From positions 1-43,301 of the forward strand of contig JAFXQI010000040.1 in the NCBI GenBank assembly GCA_017527155.1: a stretch of 43,301 bases of DNA. Direction: 5' to 3'. Shown here piece by piece: positions 1-7,658 of the stretch; positions within the stretch are counted from its first letter, which is position 1, and each line of letters opens with the position of its first letter. The position numbers were made by a program, and so were the translations under genes. The notes under the pieces were generated by a model that searched no databases, was not told the origin of the DNA, and saw nothing but the letters and a program-made list of their open reading frames with translations. This DNA is from Kiritimatiellia bacterium. Its GTDB lineage: Bacteria > Verrucomicrobiota > Kiritimatiellia > CAIQIC01 > Lenti-01.

Positions 1-2
1 CC

Positions 3-83
3 CAGCTCGACCTGACCCTTCCCGCCCAGCCGCCGCCCAAGGTCTCGCCCTCCCTGTCTCCCCGCATGAACACAGTCGTGTAG
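3..83 (+). CDS. Possible C-terminal end of a gene cut by the left edge
   Basis: One plus-strand frame is open from the window edge to a TAG at 81-83. It would encode QLDLTLPAQPPPKVSPSLSP and then RMNTVV. The third codon positions are nearly all G or C, as in neighbouring genes, and the frame converges on the gene at 148-1329. The piece is too short to assign a family, and it could equally be an open frame by chance in GC-rich DNA. The ATGAACAC at 66-73 resembles the end of the dispersed ATG45 element, but the rest of that element is absent. Confidence 0.3.
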   Translation, partial: QLDLTLPAQPPPKVSPSLSPRMNTVV

Positions 84-147
84 TGGAGACCTCCGAGCAA
101 AATCTTAGGAAACTCGTGGGGTTTACCCTCGAATATGGAAACTCGGG

Positions 148-1329
148 CTATTCGTCGATGCGGATCAGCCGCTCCTCGCCGGGCTGCTCTTCCGGCGGGG
201 GCGGGTCGGACGGCGGGAGGATGGTCTGGCCGTGGCGCACGGCGGTCAGCCCGACCCGGTCCGGGCGGGAAAGGTCGAAATCGAACTCCGTCTGCCACAC
301 GCAGGTGCCGGAGGGGATTGTGCTGAATGCCTCCGCACCGTCGATGTTGAAGTGCAGGTTGGCGGCGGCCCGGAGCGTGACCGTGGCCTTCGTGCCGTCT
401 TCGCTGAGCTTCAGTTCGTACGTCGACTCCCAGTTGGCCTGGAGACTCCTTTGCTGGAAGAATTCGTCGTTGTGGGGCACGGTCAGGAACAGGTCGTGCC
501 CCTTCACCGAGGTCATCTTGGCGTTCTTGTATCCGGGGGTGGGCGGCAGGGCGTCCCGGATGGAACGCGTGGCCCCGGCACCGCCCGTCATCTGGGTCAT
601 GAACGCGGACAACGCCTTGCGGTGCAGGGGGTTGGCGATCGTGTCCTTGAACGCCTGCGTCAGGCGGTCGCGCTTCTCCGGCCCCGGGGGGAAGACTTCG
701 TCGCCGATCTTGTACTCGTTGCGCTCGGCATCGCCGCGGAAGGCGTCGAACATGCTGTCCGCGTCGTAGTGGTCGTTTTGCGCCGGCCCCAGGTGTTCCT
801 TGAGCACGGCCTGCCAGTATTTCGTCATCTTGGCGTCGAACGTGGCGAGCCGGATGTCGCCCGGCCGGAAGGTGCGGACGTTCTTGAGCGTCTCCGCGAC
901 CCGGCGGACGATCTCGTCGATGTCCTCGTCGTCGTACATGCGGTGGTTGGAGGCGTCGACAGCGGCCGCTGCGTATCCGGCCAGGACGCCCAGGCTGGAG
1001 GCGGTCAGGCCCGCGCCGTGTTTCACGACCAGGCGGGCGGCCTTGTCGCGCGCGGCCGCGTCGAGATTGAGCCGCTCGAAGCGCTGCATGCCGATCATTT
1101 TCGGGGAAAGGTCGTTCATCCAGGCCACCGCGGTGTCGACGAGGCCCCGCGCCTTCTTCGGGGAGACCCGCGCGGTCAGGGGTTCGCTGGCCTCCATGAT
1201 GGCCCGGCTCACCTTGAGGATGCGGCGCGCGGTGAGCGGCTTGCCCTGGAAGTAGTCCTCCGTCTTCATCACGTCCAGGACGCTCCGGGGAATCTTCTTG
1301 GCGCCGCCGAACATCTCGGCGACCGCCAC
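148..1329 (-). CDS. Uncharacterised protein, possibly 5'-truncated
   Basis: This encodes 393 residues from a GTG start and I recognise no family. The N-terminal two thirds are mixed helical and charged (AEMFGGAKKIPRSVLDVM near the start, YDDEDIDEIVRRVAETL near residue 130). The last third looks beta-rich (ATVTLRAAANLHFNIDGAEAF) and ends in a proline- and acid-rich tail (PPSDPPPPEEQPGEE). There is no signal peptide or membrane segment. The start is doubtful: no Shine-Dalgarno precedes the GTG, and the frame stays open and protein-like for about 30 codons upstream (GKRSADAKQANDRTRELFA) back to a TAA at about 1423-1425, with no ATG in that frame. An ATG at 1419-1421 lies one base out of frame, so a one-base loss in the GCGGCGGCG run is possible. 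Confidence 0.6.
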   Translation of the reverse strand: MAVAEMFGGAKKIPRSVLDVMKTEDYFQGKPLTARRILKVSRAIMEASEPLTARVSPKKARGLVDTAVAWMNDLSPKMIGMQRFERLNLDAAARDKAARLVVKHGAGLTASSLGVLAGYAAAAVDASNHRMYDDEDIDEIVRRVAETLKNVRTFRPGDIRLATFDAKMTKYWQAVLKEHLGPAQNDHYDADSMFDAFRGDAERNEYKIGDEVFPPGPEKRDRLTQAFKDTIANPLHRKALSAFMTQMTGGAGATRSIRDALPPTPGYKNAKMTSVKGHDLFLTVPHNDEFFQQRSLQANWESTYELKLSEDGTKATVTLRAAANLHFNIDGAEAFSTIPSGTCVWQTEFDFDLSRPDRVGLTAVRHGQTILPPSDPPPPEEQPGEERLIRIDE

Positions 1330-1419
1330 GGCGAACAGCTCGCGGGTCCGGTCGTTGGCCTGCTTGGCGTCCGCCGAGCGCTTGCCGATCGGGCGGACCT
1401 TGTCGCCTCTCGCCGCCGC

Positions 1420-1449
1420 ATTTTACCGGAACCGCGAGCGGACGGGCAA
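1420..1449 (-). promoter_or_regulatory. Candidate sigma-70 promoter
   Basis: On the minus strand there is a -35-like TTGCCC (1444-1449), an 18-bp spacer, and a -10 TAAAAT (1420-1425). Transcription would start near 1412, about 80 nt before the GTG at 1329 and inside the open upstream extension. This supports initiation downstream of the ATG at 1421, which overlaps the -10 box. Confidence 0.5.
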
Positions 1450-1551
1450 CATTTTTGCGGCACCGGCCGGAAAGCGCGGTCGCCCCGGAAGGGCGCGCGC
1501 TCATGGAAGCGGTGGGGGACGGGGCGCCGGGGGGCCCCAGGGGGAGGCTCC

Positions 1552-1587
1552 CTAGATCTCTAGACATCTAGATATCTAGGTATCTAG
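1552..1587. repeat. Five CTAG tetranucleotides at an exact 8-bp period
   Basis: CTAG occurs at 1552, 1560, 1568, 1576 and 1584, separated by ATCT, ACAT, ATAT and GTAT. Each CTAG contains TAG on both strands, and because 8 is not a multiple of 3 the array puts stop codons in all six frames. The last copy supplies the TAG stop of the minus-strand gene at 1584-1975. Restriction-like words (AGATCT, TCTAGA, GATATC, and GGATCC at 1592-1597) arise as a by-product. Confidence 0.9.
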
Positions 1588-1975
1588 GGGGGGATCCACT
1601 GGGCGGCGGGGAGTTTGTTGGTGGCCGTCTTGTCGGCCATGACTTCGTTCGCGGCGGTGTCGTCGAAGCGGGTGTAGTCGAGGGAGGCCAGGCGGTCGAG
1701 TTCGTTCGCCTTGATCTCCAACGTCAGGTGCGATTCGGCGGTGCTGCCGGGGGCGGTCTGGAGGACGGTGAGGTTCTGGACGCCGTCGAACTGCATCGTC
1801 AGGCGGCCGGTTTCGTCGAAGGACAGGGCGATGGTGCGGGTGTCGGCTTCCTGGTCGGACAGGGTGACGACGGGCGGGCGGGCGTTGTCGATGAGGTCCT
1901 TGGGCTCGTAGGATTCGGGGCCGATGCGGTGGGCGTAGACCTTGCGGAGGGGTGAAACGGGACCAGCGTGTTCAT
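1584..1975 (-). pseudogene. Small frameshifted gene of unknown function
   Basis: A convincingly protein-like frame runs from about 1945 to the TAG at 1584-1586 (VYAHRIGPESYEPKDLIDNA, then FDETGRLTMQFDG, ending KLPAAQWIPP), but it has no in-frame start codon until well inside. The ATG at 1973-1975, the last part of an ATG45 repeat element, opens another frame. Adding one C to the CCCC run at about 1948-1951 would join them into about 130 residues beginning MNTLVPFHP. So this is either a frameshifted gene, a sequencing error in a homopolymer, or a 3' gene fragment. The predicted protein is acidic and soluble-looking, with no signal peptide. No family is recognised. Confidence 0.5.
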
Positions 1976-2033
1976 GGAGGGGAGGATGGGGGAAAAACGG
2001 GAAAAACCCCAATGTTTCCCGTAATTGCAAAAC
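1970..2033 (-). repeat. ATG45 dispersed element, copy A
   Basis: On the minus strand this reads TTGCAATTACGGGAAAC, then a TTTTTCCC stretch, a C/T-rich run and ATGAACAC. The first G after TTAC is 45 nt from the A of the ATG. GGGAAAC and GTTTTTCCC can pair as a short stem. The ATG is the probable original start of the frameshifted gene downstream. Confidence 0.8.
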
Positions 2034-2071
2034 CGGGAACGACGGGCGCCCGCGGGGCCGAAAGGAGGCGG

Positions 2072-2104
2072 GGGTGAACGCACGCGGAGGCGCGGAGGGC
2101 GGAA
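2072..2104. repeat. Dispersed GCGGAGGCGCGGAG repeat, copy 1
   Basis: A GTGAACGCACGCGGAGGCGCGGAG stretch (split here as GTGAACGCAC and GCGGAGGCGCGGAG) recurs in related form at 15067-15108 (CACGCAGAGGCGCGGAGAGG). It lies between genes and is purine-rich on the plus strand. No function is evident. Confidence 0.55.
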
Positions 2105-2200
2105 AAGAGGGTCCAGGCCGCGATCCGGCCGGACGCCGGGATGCCCAGAAGCCTTTCCGCCAGGATGACGGGGGAGCCGACGGCGAAGTCGTCGCGGGCC

Positions 2201-2854
2201 TCAGAGCAGGGCCGCGATTTCGGCGTCGATGGTTTCGGGCGTCGTGGTCGGGTGGAAGCGCCTGACGACGTGGCCGTCGCGGTCGACCAGGAACTTGGTG
2301 AAGTTCCATTCGATGTCGCCGGGAGCCGTCGCGCCCCGGAGGCCGTGCTGGGCCAGGAGGGCGCGGAGGCCGGCGATGTCGGCTTCGGGCGCGTCGTCCT
2401 TCGGGCGCGCGGCCTTGAGGAAGACGTAGATCGGGTCGGCGCCGGGGCCGTTCACCTCGATCTTGGCGAGCTGGTCGAAGGACGTGTGGTACTTGAGCGC
2501 GCAGAAGGAATGGATTTCGTCGTCGCTGCCGGGCGCCTGGTGTCCGAACTGGTCGCAGGGGAAGTCGAGGATTTCGAGCCCGCGCGCGTGGTACTTGGCG
2601 TGGAGCGTTTCGAGCCCTTCGTACTGGGGCGTGAACCCGCAGCCCGTGGCGGTGTTGACGACAAGCAGGACCTTGCCCTTGAGCAAGGCGAGATCGAGGC
2701 TCGTGCCGTTGCGGCCCTTGGCCGTGAAGTCGTGGATGGTCATGGCGGTGGTTCCTTTCCGGGTGGAGGGTCCGTCCGCGGTACCCGCGCGGCCGGCGGC
2801 GGCCGCCAGCAGGATCGCGAGCATCGCGGCGCAGAGATGGAGGGTGCGTTTCAT
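2201..2854 (-). CDS. Exported glutathione peroxidase-family protein
   Basis: This 217-residue protein belongs to the glutathione peroxidase family (thioredoxin fold), which reduces peroxides using thiols. The family blocks are clear: NTATGCGFTPQYEGLE holds the catalytic Cys (not selenocysteine), FPCDQFGHQAPG holds the active-site Gln, and WNFTKFLVDRDG holds the Trp and Asn of the catalytic tetrad. The first 25 or so residues (MKRTLHLCAAMLAILLAAAA) are a signal peptide, so it should act outside the cytoplasm. An internal ATG (AMTIHDFTAKG) could give a cytoplasmic form. Bacterial Cys-type members usually take electrons from thioredoxin rather than glutathione. The start has no Shine-Dalgarno and sits 9 nt from a -10 box. 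Confidence 0.93.
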   Translation of the reverse strand: MKRTLHLCAAMLAILLAAAAGRAGTADGPSTRKGTTAMTIHDFTAKGRNGTSLDLALLKGKVLLVVNTATGCGFTPQYEGLETLHAKYHARGLEILDFPCDQFGHQAPGSDDEIHSFCALKYHTSFDQLAKIEVNGPGADPIYVFLKAARPKDDAPEADIAGLRALLAQHGLRGATAPGDIEWNFTKFLVDRDGHVVRRFHPTTTPETIDAEIAALL

Positions 2855-2863
2855 GGCGGTCTG

Positions 2864-2892
2864 TTTCTACCACAGTCGCGGACAAGTGAACA
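2864..2892 (-). promoter_or_regulatory. Candidate promoter of the peroxidase gene
   Basis: An extended -10, TGGTAGAAA (box TAGAAA at 2864-2869), lies 9 nt before the ATG, which predicts a leader of only a few bases. The -35 (TGTTCA, 2887-2892, 17-bp spacer) is weak. The word CTGTGGTAG is shared with the promoter at 20079-20108. Confidence 0.45.
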
Positions 2893-2897
2893 GGGCC

Positions 2898-2985
2898 AAG
2901 TGGTGCCTTCCCCGGGAGGGTCGCGCTTCCGCGCGACCTTGGGGGGAAAAAACGTCCGGGAAGCCACAGAAAAGCGCAACCCGCT
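2898..2985 (-). repeat. R1 dispersed repeat, partial copy
   Basis: GGGAGGGTCGCGCTTCCG and the following GCGCGACCTT are the reverse complement of the left part of the R1 copy at 19562-19727, and similarity continues through the AACGTC..GGGAAGCCACA block. It contains the perfect hairpin GTCGCGC-TTCC-GCGCGAC. It fills the gap between two minus-strand genes. Confidence 0.75.
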
Positions 2986-5937
2986 CTAAGAGGCGGGGAG
3001 AAGCGGGCGGAGGGAGTCGGGGGTGACGGGCTTGAGGAGGAGGGAGTCGAAGCCCTTGGAAACGTATTCGGCCTGGAGTTCGATGTCGGCGGTGATGACG
3101 TGGACGGGGATGGACGCGAGATGGGGATCGGCCCGGATGGCGCCCACCAGGCCGCCGCCGTCGAGGTTCGGCATCCAGTAGTCGGTCAGGACCAGCGAGA
3201 AGGGGCGGTCGCCGGCGTGGCGGAGCATCTCCAGGGCTTCGTTGCCGTCGGAGGCCATCGCGATGTCGTAGTTGCCCAGGCGCTTGAGGAGGGCCTTGAG
3301 GACCATGAGGTTCATCTTGGCGTCGTCGACGATGAGGATGCGCGGGAGGGGCGCCGCCGGGGTTGTCGCCTCGGTCGCGGCGGGCGCGGCGGCCGCGGTC
3401 GCCGGAGGCTCGGGCGCGGGCGGATCGGGGACGGCGGGGGTGGCGGGCGCGTCGAGGGGCGCGTCGTCGTCTTCGGGGACGGCGTTGGGGTCGTCTTCGG
3501 CGGTCTTGAGGTGGGGGAGGAAGACGGAGAAGGTGGTGCCGTGGCCGAGCGCGGAGCGGACGCTGAAGGTGCCGCCCATCGCGGTCGCGAGCTGGCGGCA
3601 GACGGCCAGCCCGACGCCGGTCCCGCCGTTGCGCGCGAGTTTGGCGCCGTGCTGGACGTAGGCGGTGGCGATGCGGGGTATGTCTTCGGCGGAGATGCCG
3701 ACGCCGCTGTCTTCGACTTCGATCAGCAGGTCGCCGACCATGGCGCCGATGGCCGGGGTGTAGGTCAGGCGCACCTCGACGAAGCCTTTTTCGGTGAACT
3801 TGATGGCGTTGCCCACCAGCTGGAAGACGATCTGCCGCAGCCGCACGGCGTCCACCAGCAGCCGCGGCATGGACGGGGTCTTGACGCGCAGGTCGAGCCC
3901 GGCCTTGCGCGCGGAGTCGGCGAAGGCCCGCGCGACGCGACGCACCAGGACGGGGCAGTCGGTCGGCTCGGGGTTGAGGACGAAGCTGCCGGTCTCGATG
4001 CGGGAGAGTTCGAGGATGTCGTCGACGATCCGCAGGAGGGTGCGGGAGGAGGTGAGGATGGCGGCGAGGGTTTCTTCGCGTTCGCCGCGGGTGGTGGGGG
4101 GGGCGAGGCGGAGGGTCTCGGTGAAGCCGACGATGGCGTTGATGGGGGTGCGGATGTCGTGGGAAATGGTCGAGAAGAAGTAGTCCTTGGCCTTGGCGGC
4201 GGCGTGTTCGCGGCGGGCGATGACGGCGTAGATGCTGAACATGACGCCGAGCGCCAGCACGACCATCGCCAGCTGGACGAGGTGGTAGCGGGTGAGGGCG
4301 TCCTCGATGGTGTCCTCCTGCTGCAGCAGGAAGGGGTCGTCGGGGGCCAGCGCCTCGTGCGAGGCTTCGGCGGCGTAGTGGGCGCCGACTTCGGTGACGA
4401 CGTCGTCGGCGATGTGGTACGTCGCGAGCCGCACCCACATGTGCGAGGCGAAGAAGACCAGCAGCAGCAACGCCAGCCACACGACGGTGGACTTGCCCAG
4501 CCGCCCCGTCTTGTCGTGCACCAGCAGGTGGCGGAAGACGAGCGAGCCGAGGATGCCCCAGACCGCCAGGATGAGGTAGGAGTCGGTCGCGAACGTCACC
4601 ACCGACATCAGGTGCGGCACCAGGCAGTACACCGCGAAGGCCACCGCCGCCAGCACCCCCGCGATCCCCGTCGCCGCGTACAGCCGCGACCCGCCGTGCT
4701 GGTGCGACGCGACCAGCGCGCACCACGAGACGTAGCCGTACGCCACCGAGGCGCCGATCGTCGTCACGTCCACGATCCACCCGATCGCCGTCCGCCCCGC
4801 GAACGGCACCAGGCACGAAACCGCCACCAGCAGCCACACCGCCGCCGCCGGGCTCTTCCCGCGCGTCAGCTTCCCGAGCCACGCCGGCAGCAGCTCGTCG
4901 CGCGCCATGGCGTTGATCAGCCGGCTCGCCGCCGTCAGCATCCCCAGCAGCCCCGTGAACACCGCCGCCAGCGTCGCCACCGCCAGCAGCACCGCGCCCG
5001 GCCGGCCCAGCGCGTTCTCGACCGCGTTGAAGACCGGCATCCCGGCGATCCCCGGGTACGAATCCAGCGCCGCCACGTGCTGCGGCCAGCCCGCCACCCC
5101 CTCCGGGCGCGCCAGGGGCGAGGCCGCGACGGCCGCCAGCGCCGCGTAGGCGAAGGCCGACACCGCCAGCGCCGCCCCCATCACCCATCCCGCCAGGCGC
5201 CGCGAAAACCGGAACCCCTCCACCGAGTGCGACACCGACTCGAACCCCACGTACGCCCACGGCGCCAGCGCCACGATCCCCAGCACCTGCGGCAGCGCCC
5301 GCTTGCCGCCCGCCGGGAAGGCCGGCGCCATCGCCGCCAGCCCGCCGCCCGACTTCCACAGCACCGCCCCCAGCGCCACCGCCGCGCCGGCCGCCAGCAC
5401 CACCGCCAGCGCCAGCTGCACGCGCGCCGCCCAGCGCTTCGCGTGCGCCAGCAGCGCCCCCGCCACCACCAGCGCCCCCGCCGAAAGCAGCAGCTCGCCG
5501 CCCCACACCTCCCAGCCCGCGAAACCGTAGTGGAAGCCGAAGCAGAAGACGCCGCGGAACATCGTCCTGCCGATCAGCGCCAGGGCCGTCGCGTTCGCCC
5601 AGGCGATCGCCGCGTAGGTCAGCACGAGGAACCACGCGCAGAGGAAGGCGTGGTCGTGGTTGCACAGCTCCTTGACGTAGGCGTAGGCGCCGCCGGCGTC
5701 CGGATGCCGCTGCATCAGGAAGTGGTAGTTGAGCGCGATGACCCCCATCACCAGCGCGCCGACGACGATCCCCAGCAGCGTCCCCAACGGCCCCGCCACC
5801 GGCAGGAACGTCGTCCCCGGCATCACGAACGCGCCCCAGCCCACCGCGCTGCCGAACGCCAGCGCCCAGGCCGCCGCGGGGGAGAGGTAGTCGCCGCGTT
5901 CCGCGGTGTTGACCGGATCCGGGATGTCGTGTTTCAC
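2986..5937 (-). CDS. APC-type amino acid permease fused to a hybrid histidine kinase
   Basis: This is a 983-residue protein. Residues 10-470 are a polytopic APC-superfamily transporter domain: the GWGAFVMPGTTFLPVAGPLG start is typical of TM1, followed by about 11 more hydrophobic segments. Residues 485-500 and 553-575 are two further membrane segments around an extracytoplasmic loop of about 50 residues. Then come a kinase with H593 (SHDIRTP), N-box N710 (NAIKF), G1 DSGVGIS at 743 and G2 GGTGVGLAV at 771, a Pro/Ala linker, and a receiver with D871-D872, phosphoacceptor D919 (LVLTDYWMP), T949 and K969. It probably senses or transports an amino acid or amine and signals by phosphotransfer. The start is GTG with AAAGGA 10 nt upstream. 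CbrA-type sensors are analogous but use an SSS-family transporter. No separate regulator gene is adjacent. Confidence 0.92.
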   Translation of the reverse strand: MKHDIPDPVNTAERGDYLSPAAAWALAFGSAVGWGAFVMPGTTFLPVAGPLGTLLGIVVGALVMGVIALNYHFLMQRHPDAGGAYAYVKELCNHDHAFLCAWFLVLTYAAIAWANATALALIGRTMFRGVFCFGFHYGFAGWEVWGGELLLSAGALVVAGALLAHAKRWAARVQLALAVVLAAGAAVALGAVLWKSGGGLAAMAPAFPAGGKRALPQVLGIVALAPWAYVGFESVSHSVEGFRFSRRLAGWVMGAALAVSAFAYAALAAVAASPLARPEGVAGWPQHVAALDSYPGIAGMPVFNAVENALGRPGAVLLAVATLAAVFTGLLGMLTAASRLINAMARDELLPAWLGKLTRGKSPAAAVWLLVAVSCLVPFAGRTAIGWIVDVTTIGASVAYGYVSWCALVASHQHGGSRLYAATGIAGVLAAVAFAVYCLVPHLMSVVTFATDSYLILAVWGILGSLVFRHLLVHDKTGRLGKSTVVWLALLLLVFFASHMWVRLATYHIADDVVTEVGAHYAAEASHEALAPDDPFLLQQEDTIEDALTRYHLVQLAMVVLALGVMFSIYAVIARREHAAAKAKDYFFSTISHDIRTPINAIVGFTETLRLAPPTTRGEREETLAAILTSSRTLLRIVDDILELSRIETGSFVLNPEPTDCPVLVRRVARAFADSARKAGLDLRVKTPSMPRLLVDAVRLRQIVFQLVGNAIKFTEKGFVEVRLTYTPAIGAMVGDLLIEVEDSGVGISAEDIPRIATAYVQHGAKLARNGGTGVGLAVCRQLATAMGGTFSVRSALGHGTTFSVFLPHLKTAEDDPNAVPEDDDAPLDAPATPAVPDPPAPEPPATAAAAPAATEATTPAAPLPRILIVDDAKMNLMVLKALLKRLGNYDIAMASDGNEALEMLRHAGDRPFSLVLTDYWMPNLDGGGLVGAIRADPHLASIPVHVITADIELQAEYVSKGFDSLLLKPVTPDSLRPLLPAS

Positions 5938-6050
5938 GATTGCATGTTCCTTTCGCGTTGTCGATTGTACCCTTGCGTTTCCCGCGCGCAAGCGCGAATG
6001 ACGCCTCCGAATTCTCCCGGAACGCCCCTTCCCGGCCTTGTCCGGAACTC

Positions 6051-6115
6051 TTTTGCAACCACGTGAAACCCTCCGTTTTCCCCTTTTTTCCCCCCACCTC
6101 CCCGCCCATGAACAC
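6051..6115 (+). repeat. ATG45 dispersed element, copy B
   Basis: TTTTGCAACCACGTGAAAC is followed by GTTTTCCCC, a C-rich run and ATGAACAC, with 45 nt from the block G (6063) to the ATG (6108). The ATG is in frame with the TolC-like gene and would add 24 residues before its signal peptide. It lies between the divergent sensor-kinase gene and the efflux operon. Confidence 0.85.
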
Positions 6116-6179
6116 ATCCCCCCTCCCCCGACGCGAACGCAGGCTGGACATTTCGCCCCCTCTGTCCCAAGGTTCCCCC

Positions 6180-7658
6180 ATGCCCCGCACCCGCCATCCG
6201 TGCCCCCCGACCGCCGCCCTCGCCGCGGTCCTCCTCCTTTGCACCCTGGCGCTCCCCGCACCCTCCGCCGAGACCACGCCCGATCCCCCCGTTCCCCTCG
6301 TCCTCACCCTCGAAGACGCCATCGCCCGCGCCCTCGAACACAATCTCGGCCTCGCCCGCGGGGCGATCGACATCGAATCGCACGGCCTCGAAGCCGACCG
6401 CGCCGCCGAATCGGTGCGCGGCATGCGCATCACGCCCGCCGGAGCCGCCGAGACCGGACCCGACTCCTCCCTCTGGCGCGCCGGCCTGGGGACCTCCGCG
6501 ACGCTCCCGTGGGGTACGGTCGTGGGCGCCGAGGCCACCGCCTCGCAGGCCGATACCGACGGCGCCGACCCCGACCGGCGCACCCAGATCGCCCTCTCCG
6601 TGTCCCAGCCCCTATTCCGCCGCTTCGGCACCCTCGTGCGCGACGAACCCGCCGTACTCGCCTCCGAGGCCCTCCGCGCCGCCCGCCGCGCGTGGGAACG
6701 CGACCGCTCGGCGCTGGTCCTGCAGGTCGCCGAGTCGTGCGAATCGATTGCCTGCCTCGCCCGGCGTCTCGAATGCGACCAGGCGCAGGCCCTCCGCCTC
6801 GAACGCCTGGCCGCGCTCGCCGCCGTGCGCGAAAACCGCGGCGACGCCACCCGTACCGAGGTCCTGCGCCTCGACCTCCAGCGCGGCGAAGCCGAATCGC
6901 GCATCGAGACCGACCGCGCCGGGCTGGACATCGCGGAGGAGACCTTCGCCGACCTCCTCGGCCTGCCGCCCGGCACGCCCGTCGGCATCGTCCCCCCGCC
7001 CCCCCTCGAACTCGAAGACGTCCCCCCCGCCCGCGCCCTCGACGTCGCCCTCCGCTCCCGTCCCGACTACGCCCAGGCTCTCGACGACATCGCCACCGCC
7101 GACCGCCAGGCCCTCCTCGCCCGCCGCGCCCTCCTCCCCGACCTCGCCCTGGCCGCCCGCCACGTCACCTACGGCGACGCCTCCGACTGGTCCGGCGCCT
7201 CCCGTCTCGACGAAACCGACTGGCGCATCGGCCTCGAAGGCTCCATGAACCTCGACATCCGCGAGGCCCGCCTCTCCGCCCGCAAGGCCGCCACCGACGC
7301 CGCCGGACGCCGTACCGCCGCCGAAATCGTGCGCCGCCGCCTCGCCCTCGACGTCCATTCCGCCCAGACCGAGTGCCGCCGGGCCCGCCGCGAACGCGAC
7401 CTCGCCCGCCGCAATCTCGACCTCGCCGACCGCCGCGCCGAGCTCGCCCGCACCCTCTTCGAGGCCGGACGCGGCACCGCCGACGCCGTGTCCGACGCCG
7501 AAGCCGACGCCCTCTCCGCCCGGCTGCGCGACCTCGAAGCGCAGCGCGCCGCCTCCGTCGCCTCCTACCGCCTCCTCCACGTCCTCGGCACCCTCGTGCC
7601 CGCCCCCGGCGACCTCCTCGCCGACCTCCCCGACATCCCCCAGGAGCCCGCCCCATGA
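6180..7658 (+). CDS. TolC-family outer membrane efflux protein
   Basis: This 492-residue protein has a signal peptide (AALAAVLLLCTLALPAPSA). The mature part begins with LVLTLEDAIARALEHNLGL, the hallmark start of outer membrane factors, where TolC-type proteins trimerise into a beta-barrel with a long alpha-helical periplasmic tunnel. Two long Arg/Glu/Ala-rich coiled-coil repeats follow, the second ending FEAGRGTADAVSDAEADAL. I chose the ATG at 6180 because it directly precedes the signal peptide; the in-frame ATG of the repeat element at 6108 is the alternative. It is the first gene of an operon whose stop overlaps the adaptor start as ATGA. It should form the outer membrane exit duct for the adaptor and permease encoded next. 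Confidence 0.9.
   Translation: MPRTRHPCPPTAALAAVLLLCTLALPAPSAETTPDPPVPLVLTLEDAIARALEHNLGLARGAIDIESHGLEADRAAESVRGMRITPAGAAETGPDSSLWRAGLGTSATLPWGTVVGAEATASQADTDGADPDRRTQIALSVSQPLFRRFGTLVRDEPAVLASEALRAARRAWERDRSALVLQVAESCESIACLARRLECDQAQALRLERLAALAAVRENRGDATRTEVLRLDLQRGEAESRIETDRAGLDIAEETFADLLGLPPGTPVGIVPPPPLELEDVPPARALDVALRSRPDYAQALDDIATADRQALLARRALLPDLALAARHVTYGDASDWSGASRLDETDWRIGLEGSMNLDIREARLSARKAATDAAGRRTAAEIVRRRLALDVHSAQTECRRARRERDLARRNLDLADRRAELARTLFEAGRGTADAVSDAEADALSARLRDLEAQRAASVASYRLLHVLGTLVPAPGDLLADLPDIPQEPAP

Noticed and set aside
1552-1597. The CTAG run as a cloning polylinker or vector contamination
   Set aside because: Several restriction-like words occur, but the flanks are ordinary genomic coding sequence and no vector sequence is present; the words follow from CTAG plus AT-rich fillers.
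3100-6066. A 988-residue open frame opposite the permease-kinase gene
   Set aside because: It mirrors the real gene's third-position GC bias; its translation is low-complexity Gly/Arg/His-rich and has no domain, while the opposite strand has complete kinase and receiver motifs.
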